Notes: generated from the sequence alone by a model not told the origin. A stretch of 64,000 nt of DNA from Streptomyces sp. NBC_01445 (GCF_035918235.1 NZ_CP109485.1:9269001-9333000); one strand, 5' to 3'; numbered from the stretch's first letter, positions 16,707 to 26,770 are shown. Numbers and translations: made by a program.

Positions 16707-17879
16707 TCACGCGATGAGGTTGAGTTCGGGGGCCGTTGACTGAGCCCCGCAGACCCACACCATCCAGCCGCGTTGGCGGATGTTGTGGGACGCGTTGTGG
16801 TCTGCGTGATCAACGAATCCGCAGACCCGGCACGCGAAGACGGCCTGGGAGGGCCGGTTTCCGCGTGCGGTGTGATGGCACTGGGAGCATTCCTGGCTGG
16901 TGTAGGCCGGGTCGACGTAGACGACCGGTACTCCGGCCTTCTTCGCTTTGTAGGCGATGAACGAGCCGAGTTGGGCGAAGGGCCAGGAGTGGAGCGTGGT
17001 GCGTTGGGGCTTTCTCAGCCGTGCCCGCTCGCGGATGCCCGTGAGTGTCTCGAGGGCGATCCCGCGACCGGTGCGTTCAGCCTCCGCCACGATCCGTCTG
17101 CTGATCTTGTGGTTGATGTCCTTGTTCCGCCGGGCTTCCTTGCCCGCGTGCTTCTTCGCCCGCCGCTTGGCTGACTTGGTGTTCTTCTTCTGCAGCTTGG
17201 ACCGCAGCTTGCGGTCCTGCTCCCGCTTGCGGTTGATCCGCCTGCCGCTGTGGCGCTCGCCGTCGGAGGTGGCCGCGATGTTCACGATCCCCAGGTCGAC
17301 TCCGAGGAACCCGTCCGGATGCGTGTTCAGATCCCCCTCGGGGATCTCGCAGGTCGCGATCAGGAACCACTTCCCGTCCCGGAACAGCAGGTCGGACTCG
17401 CCCTTGCGGTGCGCAGCCAGGACCTCCAGCTGCTCGGCCTGCCCCGTGAAGGCCACGCCCTTGAGGCGGCCGGCGGTGGTCCAGATCGATACCGTGTGTG
17501 CCTGGTGCTGCCAGGACAGCATCCGGTCGTCGTAAGGCTGCGCCGCCTGGGGCCGGAAGACCACCGGTTTGCCCGAGGCGCGGGCGTGCCGCCTGGAACT
17601 GGGCCGCCCGTAGCGGCCGTTGCGCAGGTTCGCCTTCAAGGTGGTGTAGGCGTCGCAGGTCTTCTTGATGGCGTGCTGGGCGGCCTGCGCGCCCAGCCCC
17701 CACCTCTCCCGGATCTCGGCATAGGTGTGCTTGCGGAGCTCCAGCGGGCGTCGCGTCTCGTTCTCGAATGCGACGGACGCGGCCCACGTGGCGGCCTCGT
17801 TGCAGGCGTGCAGGGTCGCCTCAAGTGCCGCCGCCTGTAGGGGCGTCGGCAGCAGCTTCACCCGCACCACCAGCTTCAC
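16707..17879 (-). CDS. tnpB: TnpB RNA-guided nuclease (IS605 OrfB family)
   Basis: A 390-residue protein, full length for the family. RuvC residues are all present: D195 (GVDLGIVN), E277 (IALETLTG) and D360 (HADHNASHNI). The zinc ribbon has four cysteines (331, 334, 350, 353). Known TnpB proteins use an RNA from their own 3' end to cut DNA next to a short motif, which keeps the element in place. The start is taken as GTG 17879 from the fit of MKLVVRVKLLPTPLQ to family N-termini; there is no strong ribosome site. It appears catalytically intact and lies antisense to the gene it interrupts. Confidence 0.9.
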   Translation of the reverse strand: MKLVVRVKLLPTPLQAAALEATLHACNEAATWAASVAFENETRRPLELRKHTYAEIRERWGLGAQAAQHAIKKTCDAYTTLKANLRNGRYGRPSSRRHARASGKPVVFRPQAAQPYDDRMLSWQHQAHTVSIWTTAGRLKGVAFTGQAEQLEVLAAHRKGESDLLFRDGKWFLIATCEIPEGDLNTHPDGFLGVDLGIVNIAATSDGERHSGRRINRKREQDRKLRSKLQKKNTKSAKRRAKKHAGKEARRNKDINHKISRRIVAEAERTGRGIALETLTGIRERARLRKPQRTTLHSWPFAQLGSFIAYKAKKAGVPVVYVDPAYTSQECSQCHHTARGNRPSQAVFACRVCGFVDHADHNASHNIRQRGWMVWVCGAQSTAPELNLIA

Positions 17880-18082
17880 GATCAGCGAACCTATACACCC
17901 GGACGAAGACCCACCACACGTTCGCCCCACCTCACCCGAACGAGCGACACCCACCCCGGCCCTGCCCGCGCACACCGCCGTGGCCCGGCCCCGCCGGAAC
18001 GCCTCCCGGCCGCTCCGCGGCCGTGATGGCCTGCGGCACGTCACGGCGACGCTCCGCGTCACACCCCGTGGATGCGATTCCT

Positions 18083-18103
18083 CCCGGGCGTGAACGCCCA
18101 GGG
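18083..18103 (-). repeat. Left-end hairpin of the tnpB element
   Basis: CCCGGGCG (18083-18090), TGAA loop, then CGCCC and, after a bulged A, GGG (to 18103). It lies 17 bases from the inferred left end at 18120 and repeats the right-end hairpin sequence in the same orientation. Confidence 0.55.
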
Positions 18104-20186
18104 TTCCTCGCAAGAATCCGCTGAAATGCAGCGGCAGCAGCAGCGCCAGATGGAGGCCGAAGCCAGACGGCAGAGGCAGGAAGCGCAGCAGGCACGTGCC
18201 TATCAACGGCGAGCGATCCAGAACCACCGCGAGTACCGGCAGGCAGAGGCCCTACGCCGAACCGAGGAACTGGACGCTCAAGTCACGTCGCTGCAGGGTT
18301 TTCTCGCCTCGGGTTGTCATGCTCCGCCTTTCAGGGCTCCCTCTCTCATGCGCACTGAAGAGGTCCAGCCCTTCGCTCCGGGCTCCTTGGCGCAGCCCGT
18401 GCCCATGCCGGACTTCAATCGCTACCAAACGCAGAGCGGGTGGACTGCCACTCGGCGGGCCCAGGCGCAGGCCGAGGCTCGGGCGCATTTCGAGAGGGAC
18501 TGGCAGTCGGCCCAGGCGGCGGAGGCTCAACGGCAGCAGCAGCTGGCGTCGTACTAGCGGGAGTACCAGCAGTGGGCCGATGCCCGACTGGCCGATGTGC
18601 GCCGACACAACGCAGGCGTCGAAGAACTGACCGAAGCAGTCAGGCGCCGCGAACCCGACTCCGTGGTCGAGTACTTCTCCGCCGCTCTTTACGCCTCGAC
18701 CGCATGGCCGGAGGGTTTCCCGCGTCAGGTGGCAGCCGCGTACGACTCGGCGGCTCGCCAGCTGGTGCTGGACTGGGAGTTGCCCGCCTACACCGTCGTC
18801 CCCGAGGTCAAGTCCGTTCGGTACATGTCCGGGTTGGACCAGGACAAGGAGACGTCCCGCCCCGTAGGCCAACGTCGGGCTCTGTACCGGGAAGTTCTCG
18901 CGCAGTGCATGCTGCTCGTCCTGCACGAACTCTTCGCCGCGGACGAGATGGGCACGCTCGAGGCGGTTACCTTGAACGGGTTCGTGGACGGGCACGACCC
19001 GACGACGGGCCGACCGGGCCACATCTACCTGGCAACCGTCATGACGTCGGGCGCAACGTTCCGCGACCTGTACTTGGCCCAGGTGGACGCAGGCAGCTGC
19101 CTGTCCGACGCATTACGCGGGCAACTCTCCGCTCGCCCCGATCAGCTCACGCCGGTACGGCCCGGCCGCCGGCCGCAGGAGGTCGGAAACCGCGTCGTCA
19201 CGCATGGCAGCGACGAGGAACCCGACCTGTACGACATGGATCCGATCGCCTTCGAGGATCTCGTCGCCGAGCTCTTCCGGGCCATGGGGATGCAGGCGGT
19301 CACCACCCAACGCTCGAACGACGGCGGGGTGGACGTCGACGCTCTGGATCCGACACCCATCCGAGGCGGCAAAATCGTCGTGCAGGTGAAGCGCTACCGC
19401 AACACGGTGCCGCCCACCGCCGTCCGCGACTTGTACGGAACCGTGCAGGACGCCGGCGCCAACAAGGGTGTCCTCGTGACGACATCAGGGTTCGGCCCGG
19501 GCTCGCACACCTTCGCCAACGGCAAGCCGCTGGAACTGATCTCCGGCACAGAACTCGTCGACCTGTTGCATCGGCACGGGCTACGAGGGCGCCTGGGCGA
19601 TGCTGCCCGCCGCCCGACAGCGCAGCCGACTCCGACGGTTGTGGACTTTCGACTGCCCGACGACTACAACATCCTGGGCATGTCGTGGACCGGAGGCGTC
19701 GCCCTGGATGTGTGTGCTCTCGTCTGCCGTGGCAGCAGCATTCTCAGTGACGATCACTTCGTCTTCTACAACAACCCGCACACGGCGGACGGCTCCGTAC
19801 GCGTTCTGCCCCCGACCGCGCCGGACAAGGCCGCCATCTGCGTCTCCTTCGACGAGTTGCCGGATGAGGCCGACCGGTTCGTGCTCGTCGCCGCGATCGA
19901 CCCGGAGGTGAATCCGGACGCCGACCTCTCCGGCTTCACGGACGCCTGCATCCGCCTGCTCGACCCGAGGCTGGCCGACCTGGGACGGCTCGAGGTCTCC
20001 GACGGCCGCCCGGGCGAAACCGCCCTGGTGCTCGGTTCCTTCCGCCGCAGACCGAACGGGGACTGGGACTTCGTCCTGGGCGGCAAGGGCTACGCGGGGG
20101 GCCTGGAGCAGCTCGTCCAGGACTTCGGCATCGAGGTGGATTGAAGTGCTCTTCTCCCTTCGCAAGCTCAGGAAGGAGATTCCCGT

Positions 20187-21518
20187 CTACCTTGCGGTGG
20201 CGGGCTTGACGCGGTTCGCACGCCTGACGACTGCCCTCCCGGCAGCCGGGATGAGTGCGTGGCCCATCCGGTACAGGTGCAAGATATTGCGGGCCGCGTT
20301 GTGGTCGGCGTTGCCCGACCATCCGCAGTCCGGGTTCTTGCATACGAACGTGGCCTGGTCCTCCCGGCTGCCGGGCGTGATGAAGCCGCAGGCGGAACAG
20401 CGTCGGGAGGTGTTCGGGGCGGGCACCTTGTGCACGGTGCCGCCGTACCGGCCGGCCTTGTACGTCAGCATCGTGACCGTCCTGCCCCATGCCTCCTGGC
20501 TGATGGAGCGGTTCAGTCCGGCTTTCTGGGCGACGCCTGTCCCCGGCTCGGCGATGGTGCCCCGAGCGGACTTGACCATGTTCGTGATGGTGAGTGCTTC
20601 GACCACCATGACGCCGTACTTCTGGGCGAGGGTGGTGGTCGTCGTGTGCTGCCAGTCCTGGTGTCGTCGCGTGGCTTTGGCGCGCAGCCCCCGGATCTGG
20701 TCATAGGTGTGGTGCAGGCGGCGGCTGGTGCGCTCGCCGGGCTTGCGGTGTGTCTTGCGCTGGGCGGCCCGGCGCTCGAGGCGCAGGAGTTTGCCCTTTT
20801 CCTCGGTGTTCAGCCACTTGTCACGGTCGGCGCTGCCATCCGGGAGGCGAGGCGCACGCCCGTGGTCCTGGTGGTTGCCGTCCGAGAGGGCGAGGGGCAG
20901 GTTCACCCCTGCGTCAATTCCGACCTCCGCCCCCTGGTGGGATGCGGGCTTGGCTTCGAAGCTCTGCACACGGAAGGCGATGTGCCATCCCAGGTGGTCC
21001 TTGACCAGCCGTGCCCCGGTGATCCGGTTGTCGGCGTTCGCCTTGTTGCCCACGGGGAGGTCTTTGGTCCAGCGGAAGCGGACCCGGCCGACCTTGGGAA
21101 TGTTGGCCATGCCCCAGCGGCGGTGTACCCGCTTGATCTGGAGGTCACGGCCCTGCGGAATGTCCACGCTCATCACGGACCGGAACCGGCCCTTGAAGTT
21201 CGGAGCGTCCACGCGGCCGTCCCAGCAGTTCTTCCAGGCCTGGAAGTACGTCTTGAGGACCGCTTGCGCGGCCTGCGCAGGAAGGACGGCGAGGAAATCG
21301 ATCTCTTTGCGGGCCTGGCGTATCGCGGCGTCCGCGTTCGCCAGAGTCCGCTTGTCCTTCGGCATTATCTGCCACCACGCGTGCAGGCAGTTCCACATCG
21401 CGCGGGCGGCGTGCGCCTGCTCGTCGGTGAGGAGATTCTCGGCAGGGGACAGTGCCAGTCGGGCACGGTGCCCGAACTGCCGCTTCTCCCAACCGAGTTC
21501 ACCCATGGTGATCACCAT
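20187..21518 (-). CDS. tnpB: TnpB RNA-guided nuclease (second, divergent copy)
   Basis: 443 residues from the ATG at 21518; a GTG at 21542 would add eight. RuvC residues are kept: D202 (GIDAGVN), E307 (MVVEALTIT) and D405 (NADHNAARNI). The zinc-ribbon cysteines are C374, C377, C393 and C398. The sequence is clearly different from the tnpB at 16.7 kb (longer N-terminus, MGELGWEKRQFGHRARL), so the two are separate arrivals and not a duplication. The protein looks catalytically competent, while its partner tnpA is degraded, a common end state in which only the nuclease persists. Confidence 0.9.
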   Translation of the reverse strand: MVITMGELGWEKRQFGHRARLALSPAENLLTDEQAHAARAMWNCLHAWWQIMPKDKRTLANADAAIRQARKEIDFLAVLPAQAAQAVLKTYFQAWKNCWDGRVDAPNFKGRFRSVMSVDIPQGRDLQIKRVHRRWGMANIPKVGRVRFRWTKDLPVGNKANADNRITGARLVKDHLGWHIAFRVQSFEAKPASHQGAEVGIDAGVNLPLALSDGNHQDHGRAPRLPDGSADRDKWLNTEEKGKLLRLERRAAQRKTHRKPGERTSRRLHHTYDQIRGLRAKATRRHQDWQHTTTTTLAQKYGVMVVEALTITNMVKSARGTIAEPGTGVAQKAGLNRSISQEAWGRTVTMLTYKAGRYGGTVHKVPAPNTSRRCSACGFITPGSREDQATFVCKNPDCGWSGNADHNAARNILHLYRMGHALIPAAGRAVVRRANRVKPATAR

Positions 21519-21544
21519 ACTACCGTTGGTGTATGCCACCATGA

Positions 21545-21620
21545 TGGAAGCCGAACACCGATGTCAGAACCGGCCGGCACGTCGTCCACAACCTGCACGT
21601 CGATGGCCTTCACCCCCGGC
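21545..21620 (+). pseudogene. tnpA (IS200-type Y1 transposase) N-terminal relic
   Basis: In one plus-strand frame the DNA reads WKPNTDVRTGRHVVHNLHV and then decays. RTGRHVVxNLHVHLVF is the conserved N-terminus of Y1 transposases in IS200/IS605 elements. Nucleotides for TTCACCCC and CGGCGTAAAGGC still follow, but deletions have destroyed the frame, and the catalytic HUH and Tyr regions are gone. It is divergent from the adjacent tnpB, as in IS605. Recognition is from family knowledge by eye. Confidence 0.55.
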
Positions 21621-21820
21621 GTAAAGGCCGGAACACCGGCCAAGATCAAAAGGTAGATGAAGCGCGGCTCGGGCCGAGGACTGAGCCCCGTCCCGGGGCG
21701 TGACGGCGCGGTGACCCGGGAGGCGCTGGCGTTGCGGATGTGCGTGGGTCCGGGTCTCGGACGTACCGTCGTGCACGTCAGCGCCAGACTCGCGTCTCAC
21801 CGAAACGGCAGGAACGCTCC

Positions 21821-23230
<1,410 letters not shown>

Positions 23231-23304
23231 CGTGCGTCCGGGCGGCGGCCTCTCCGGTGGCCGGCCGGGTTTCCTCGGTCAAGTAACCAGTGAACCCCCG
23301 GCCG

Positions 23305-23724
23305 TCACGCGGTCGCGAGGGAGACCTCGGTCGACTTGATCAGGGCCACGACCGAGGAGCCGGGGGCCAGGGCCAGGTCGGTGACGGCGTCCTTGGTGAT
23401 CGCGGACGTCAGTTCGCCGCCCTGGATGCTGACCTTGACGGAGGCCATGGCGCCGCCCGCGACGACGTCGTCGACCGTTCCGGGGAGCTGGTTGCGGATG
23501 GACAGGCCCTCGACCGTGCCGGTGGCGAGGGAGACCTCCGTGGACTTGACCAGGGCGCGTACGGCGGATCCCTCGGCGAGGCCCAGGTCCTTGACGGCAT
23601 CCAGGGTGATCGCCGCGGTGATGTCCTGGCCGCCGTCGAGGCGGACCGTGACTGTCGCCATGGCCTCACCGGCGGTGATGCCGGTAACGCTGCCGGAAAG
23701 CTGATTGCGGATGCTCAGGCTCAT
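23305..23724 (-). CDS. Di-Mop molbindin-like molybdate-binding protein
   Basis: A 139-residue protein made of two tandem Mop (TOBE) domains: residues 4-70 and 73-139, each starting SIRNQL and ending VKSTEVSLATG or IKSTEVSLATA. Such molbindins bind molybdate or tungstate as oligomers and act as cytoplasmic stores or buffers. The start is the ATG at 23724 after GAGG. It lies downstream of modCBA on the same strand but 175 bases away, with a candidate operator of its own at 23820. Confidence 0.88.
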   Translation of the reverse strand: MSLSIRNQLSGSVTGITAGEAMATVTVRLDGGQDITAAITLDAVKDLGLAEGSAVRALVKSTEVSLATGTVEGLSIRNQLPGTVDDVVAGGAMASVKVSIQGGELTSAITKDAVTDLALAPGSSVVALIKSTEVSLATA

Positions 23725-23819
23725 GCGGAACGCCTCACAAAAATGGTACGGAATGTCAGGCTTTAGGCCTGTATGGGCATCACCGTAGTCGGGTTGGGTG
23801 CAGCTGTGTGTGAGGCCCG

Positions 23820-23831
23820 TCGCATCTGCGA
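23820..23831. promoter_or_regulatory. Candidate molybdate-regulator operator (copy upstream of the di-Mop gene)
   Basis: TCGCATCTGCGA, i.e. TCGCA-N2-TGCGA, 96 bases before the di-Mop start. The same pattern, with one end base changed, lies at the promoter of the HTH-Mop-modABC operon (27244-27255). Confidence 0.5.
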
Positions 23832-23899
23832 GGCATGGGGGTATGAGCGCCTGGCAGGTCGGAGGCGCCGACTCTGTCACGGGCTCCCGGGGCGCCGAG

Positions 23900-24991
23900 T
23901 CAGGCGGGATACGCGTGCGTCTGCGCCGCCTTGACCGTGGCCCAGACCGGCGCGCCCGGGTGCAGGTTCAGCTCGGCGGCGGCGACCGTCGTGAGGTCGG
24001 CGGCGAGCTCGAGTTCACCCGTGAGGTCCGCGCGGATCTGGTCCCCGTGGGTCTCGAGCCCGGCGACCTGACAGTGCCACAGGTTCCGGGCGCTGGTGCC
24101 GGTGGGCCGGTCCCGGTACAGGGTCACGGCGATCGGCGGGAACGCCACGAAGGCGGGTCCCGACAGCTCCTCGCTGGTCGCGATGTCCGGCCCGGAGCCG
24201 ACCCGCACCACGTGCCCGTCGGCCTGCCCCTTGTAGAGGTTCAGGCCGACCAGCTGGGCGATGTAGTCCGTACGAGGACGACGGGCGATGTCGGCGGGGG
24301 CGCCCTCCTGGACGACGCGCCCGTCCTCTATGACGACGAGCCGGTCGGCGAGCACCATCGCGTCCAGCGGGTCGTGAGTGACCAGTACGGCGACGGCCTC
24401 GAACTCGGCCAGGTGGCGCCGCAGTTGGGCGCGCACGTCGAGGCGGGTGCGGGCGTCGAGCGCGGCGAGCGGCTCGTCGAGGAGCAGCAGCCGGGGACGG
24501 GTGGCCAGGGCGCGGGCCACGGCCACGCGCTGGGCCTGGCCGCCGGACAGCCGGCGCGGCTTGGCGCCGTGGTGGCCGGCGAGGCCCATGCGGTCCAGCC
24601 ACTTCGCGGCCTGATCCCGCGCCTCGGCCTTGGGCACGCCATGGCAGCGCGGTCCGAAGGCGACGTTGTCCAGGGCGTTCAGGTGGGGGAAGAGGAGGTA
24701 GTCCTGGAAGACGACGCCGACCGGCCGGGATTCGGGCGCCGTACGGTCCAACGCGGCGCCGTCCAGGTGCAGATGGCCACCCGTCAGAGGCGTGAGTCCC
24801 GCCAGGGCGCGCAGGGCGGTGGTCTTGCCGGCGCCGTTCGGTCCGAGGAGCGCGACCACGTCGCCCGGGGCCACGCTCAGGGCGACGTCGAGGCGGAAGG
24901 TGCCGCGGTCGACGACGAGGTGGGCGTCCAGGCCTTCGGCGCGGAAGTCGTCGGCGGGGACGCCGCCGGTGACCTGGTCGATGTGCGTCAT
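23900..24991 (-). CDS. modC: Molybdate ABC transporter ATPase
   Basis: A 363-residue ATPase. Walker A GPNGAGKT, Q-loop VFQDYLLFPH, signature LSGGQAQR, Walker B LLLLDEP, switch His in VTHDPLDAM. The C-terminal ~100 residues form a TOBE/Mop-like domain, which in ModC senses oxyanion. It is the third gene of modABC and powers uptake through ModB. The start ATG is 61 bases beyond the modB stop. Confidence 0.92.
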   Translation of the reverse strand: MTHIDQVTGGVPADDFRAEGLDAHLVVDRGTFRLDVALSVAPGDVVALLGPNGAGKTTALRALAGLTPLTGGHLHLDGAALDRTAPESRPVGVVFQDYLLFPHLNALDNVAFGPRCHGVPKAEARDQAAKWLDRMGLAGHHGAKPRRLSGGQAQRVAVARALATRPRLLLLDEPLAALDARTRLDVRAQLRRHLAEFEAVAVLVTHDPLDAMVLADRLVVIEDGRVVQEGAPADIARRPRTDYIAQLVGLNLYKGQADGHVVRVGSGPDIATSEELSGPAFVAFPPIAVTLYRDRPTGTSARNLWHCQVAGLETHGDQIRADLTGELELAADLTTVAAAELNLHPGAPVWATVKAAQTHAYPA

Positions 24992-25052
24992 GGGGCGGTC
25001 ATCCGGTGGTCGGACGGTCCGGCGGGGACCGTGAGGGGGAGAGCGGGGCCGG

Positions 25053-25934
25053 TCATGAGGCTGTCATCCAGCGGTCCCGCAGCCCCGCGAGGACCGCGAT
25101 CGACACGGCGAGCAGCACCAGGCTGAGGGCGATCGCGGCGGCCGGGTCGTTCTGGAGCGCCAGGTACACGGCCAGTGGCATGGTCTGCGTACGGCCGGGG
25201 AAGTTGCCCGCGAAGGTGATGGTCGCGCCGAACTCGCCGAGCGCGCGTGCCCAGGCGAGGACGGCGCCCGCTGCGATGCCCGGCATGATCAGCGGCAGCG
25301 TCACCCTGCGGAACGCCGTGAAGCGGGAGGCGCCCAGCGTCGTGGCGGCTTCCTCGAACCGCGGATCGGCAGCGCGCAGCGTGCCCTCCACGGAGATGAC
25401 GAGGAACGGCATCGCCACGAACGACTCCGCGACCACGACCCCCGCCGTGGTGAACGGCAGCGTGATCCCGAACCACGAGTCCAGCAGCTGCCCGACGACA
25501 CCGTTGCGCCCGAGTGCCAGCAGCAGCGCCACACCGCCCACCACCGGTGGCAGTACGAGCGGCAGCGTCACCAGGGCCCGGACGAAGCCGCGCCCGGGGA
25601 ATTCCGTGCGCGCGAGCAGCCAGGCCAGCGGCACCCCGAGGACCAGGCTCACCACCGTGGCCGCCGTCGCGCAGATCAGCGACAGCTGGAGCGCCTGCCA
25701 GACCTCCGGACTTGTCAGCTGGTCCGGCAGGCTGCGCCAAGGGGCTCGTACGAGCAGGGCGATCAGGGGCAGCAGCAGAAACGCGAGGCCGACGAGGGCG
25801 GGCAGCAGAAGCGGGAGGGGCACCCCGCGTCCTCGGGCGCCCGGCCGGGCACGCCGACGCAGCGGCCCGGCCCCACGGGTGTCGCCACCCGTGAGGACCT
25901 CGGCCGCGGCCCCGGACTTGTCGAGCTCGGTCAC
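25053..25934 (-). CDS. modB: Molybdate ABC transporter permease
   Basis: A 293-residue membrane protein with about five or six spans. The EAA coupling loop is readable as EAATTLGASRFTAFRRVTLPLIMPGI, quoted here in two parts: EAATTLGAS and PLIMPGIAAG. The start is the GTG at 25934, whose GTGA overlaps the modA stop by four bases, so the two are translationally coupled. The soluble N-terminal ~30 residues are Gly/Arg-rich. It forms the channel of the molybdate importer. Confidence 0.92.
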   Translation of the reverse strand: MTELDKSGAAAEVLTGGDTRGAGPLRRRARPGARGRGVPLPLLLPALVGLAFLLLPLIALLVRAPWRSLPDQLTSPEVWQALQLSLICATAATVVSLVLGVPLAWLLARTEFPGRGFVRALVTLPLVLPPVVGGVALLLALGRNGVVGQLLDSWFGITLPFTTAGVVVAESFVAMPFLVISVEGTLRAADPRFEEAATTLGASRFTAFRRVTLPLIMPGIAAGAVLAWARALGEFGATITFAGNFPGRTQTMPLAVYLALQNDPAAAIALSLVLLAVSIAVLAGLRDRWMTAS

Positions 25935-26770
25935 GGCTTGAGGAACCCTGCCGCCGTCAGGACCTTCTGGCCCTCGGGGGACTGCACGAGCGCGATGAAC
26001 TCCTTGGCCGCTTCGGCGTTCGGCGCGTCCTTCAGGAGAGCGATCGGGTAGTCGTTGATGGCGTCGGCGGACTCGGGGAACTCGACGCCCTCGACCTTGT
26101 CGCCCGCGGCCTTCACGTCGGTCTTGTAGACGACGGCGGCGTCGGCCTCCTTCAACTCCACCTTCGTCAGGGCGCTCTTGACGTCCTGCTCGTACGAGGC
26201 CGGAGTGAGCTTCAGCTTGCTGGCGTCCAGAGCCTTCTGCGCGGCGGCGCCACACGGCACCGTCTTGTCGCAGAGCACGACCTTGAGGTCGGACTTGGTG
26301 AGGTCCTTGAGGGAGGCGACCTTGTCGGGGTTGCCCGGCAGGGTCGCGATCTCCAGCTGGTTGCGCACGAACGTCGCCGGGGCGGTAGCTGTGCCCTTCC
26401 CGTCCTTCTTGTCCGTCACGATCGCCATCGTCTTGGGGCTGGCGGCGGCGAACACGTCGGCCGGCGCGCCACCGGTGATGCTGGCGGCGAGAGTGTCGCT
26501 GCCGCCGAAGCTGAACGTCACCTTCGTGCCTGGGTGCGCCTTCTCGAAGTCCTTGCCCAGGGTTGTGAAGCTCTCCTTGAGCGAGGCGGCGGCGAAGACG
26601 GTCACCGTGCCCGTGAGCTTCTTGGAGGAGTCCGCGGACGCCGAGGAGGAAGAGTCCTTCTTGGAGGACGAGTCCGAGCCGGAGGAGCAGGCGCTCAGCG
26701 CCAGCAGCGCGGCGACGCCTACGCCGGTCACCTGCAGGGTCCGGCGGGTCCGGCGCGCGTAACGGGTCAT
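25931..26770 (-). CDS. modA: Molybdate-binding lipoprotein
   Basis: A 279-residue extracellular substrate-binding protein. The signal peptide ends in a lipobox, LSAC (about residues 24-27), so it is membrane-tethered. A Ser/Lys-rich linker is followed by the ModA fold: TVFAAASLKESFTTLG, FSFGGSDTLAASITGGAPADVFAAAS and DAAVVYKTDVKA. The two Ser clusters (AAASLK and GGSDTLA) contact the oxyanion in the family. GGGAG lies nine bases before the ATG. It is the second gene of the HTH-Mop-modABC operon. Confidence 0.95.
   Translation of the reverse strand: MTRYARRTRRTLQVTGVGVAALLALSACSSGSDSSSKKDSSSSASADSSKKLTGTVTVFAAASLKESFTTLGKDFEKAHPGTKVTFSFGGSDTLAASITGGAPADVFAAASPKTMAIVTDKKDGKGTATAPATFVRNQLEIATLPGNPDKVASLKDLTKSDLKVVLCDKTVPCGAAAQKALDASKLKLTPASYEQDVKSALTKVELKEADAAVVYKTDVKAAGDKVEGVEFPESADAINDYPIALLKDAPNAEAAKEFIALVQSPEGQKVLTAAGFLKP

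Larger units (their letters stand above)
16627..18120 (-). mobile_element. IS200/IS605-type (IS1341-like, tnpB-only) element inside the Mrr-TerD gene
   Basis: Boundaries (plus or minus one base) come from rejoining the split host gene: excision restores GTC TGG GCT GAA in frame. The 1,494-bp element holds a single tnpB on the minus strand and no tnpA. Subterminal hairpins lie at both ends (16635-16655 and 18083-18103) and share 11 of 12 bases, CCCGG[T/G]CGTGAA, in the same orientation, as IS200/IS605 ends do. No target duplication is seen, as expected. With no tnpA it would need a transposase in trans. Confidence 0.8.
16590..20144 (+). pseudogene. Interrupted Mrr-type nuclease/TerD-domain fusion gene
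   Basis: Removing 16627-18120 joins an ATG start (16590, preceded by GGGGAGG) reading MSRRSSGSVGVW to AEMQRQQQRQMEAEARR in one frame, a gene of 687 codons including stop. The protein has a Gln/Arg-rich coiled N-terminus, a middle domain, an Mrr_cat nuclease domain (FEDLVAELFRAMGM, SNDGGVDVDA, IVVQVKRY: the D...QxK active site) and a C-terminal TerD-like domain (YNILGMSWTGGVALDVCALV onwards). It is broken twice: by the tnpB element after codon 12 and by TAG at 18555-18557 (reconstructed codon 158), where CAG is likely ancestral. A TTA codon lies at 19113. An ATG at 18597 could give a 515-residue C-terminal product keeping both the nuclease and TerD parts. Confidence 0.8.
20145..21660 (-). mobile_element. 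Second IS605-like element: intact tnpB with a decayed divergent tnpA
   Basis: The tnpB reads leftwards. A bulged hairpin (TCTCCCTTC 20153-20161 with GGAAGGAGA 20171-20179) next to the Mrr-TerD stop is a plausible right end. To the right, a plus-strand remnant resembling the start of a Y1 transposase (tnpA) is in the divergent arrangement seen in IS605. The left end could not be fixed, so the right-hand coordinate is approximate. The element begins at or within a few bases of the Mrr-TerD stop codon. Confidence 0.55.

Noticed and set aside
16497..16739. An 80-codon frame starting MDVRNGYRSIQ as a gene
   Set aside because: It crosses the reconstructed element boundary at 16627 and overlaps the MSRRSSG start of the split gene. 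It is an accidental fusion frame.
18083..18103. Hairpin read as a transcription terminator
   Set aside because: It has no gene ending just before it and it matches the opposite-end hairpin of the tnpB element, so an IS end is the better explanation.
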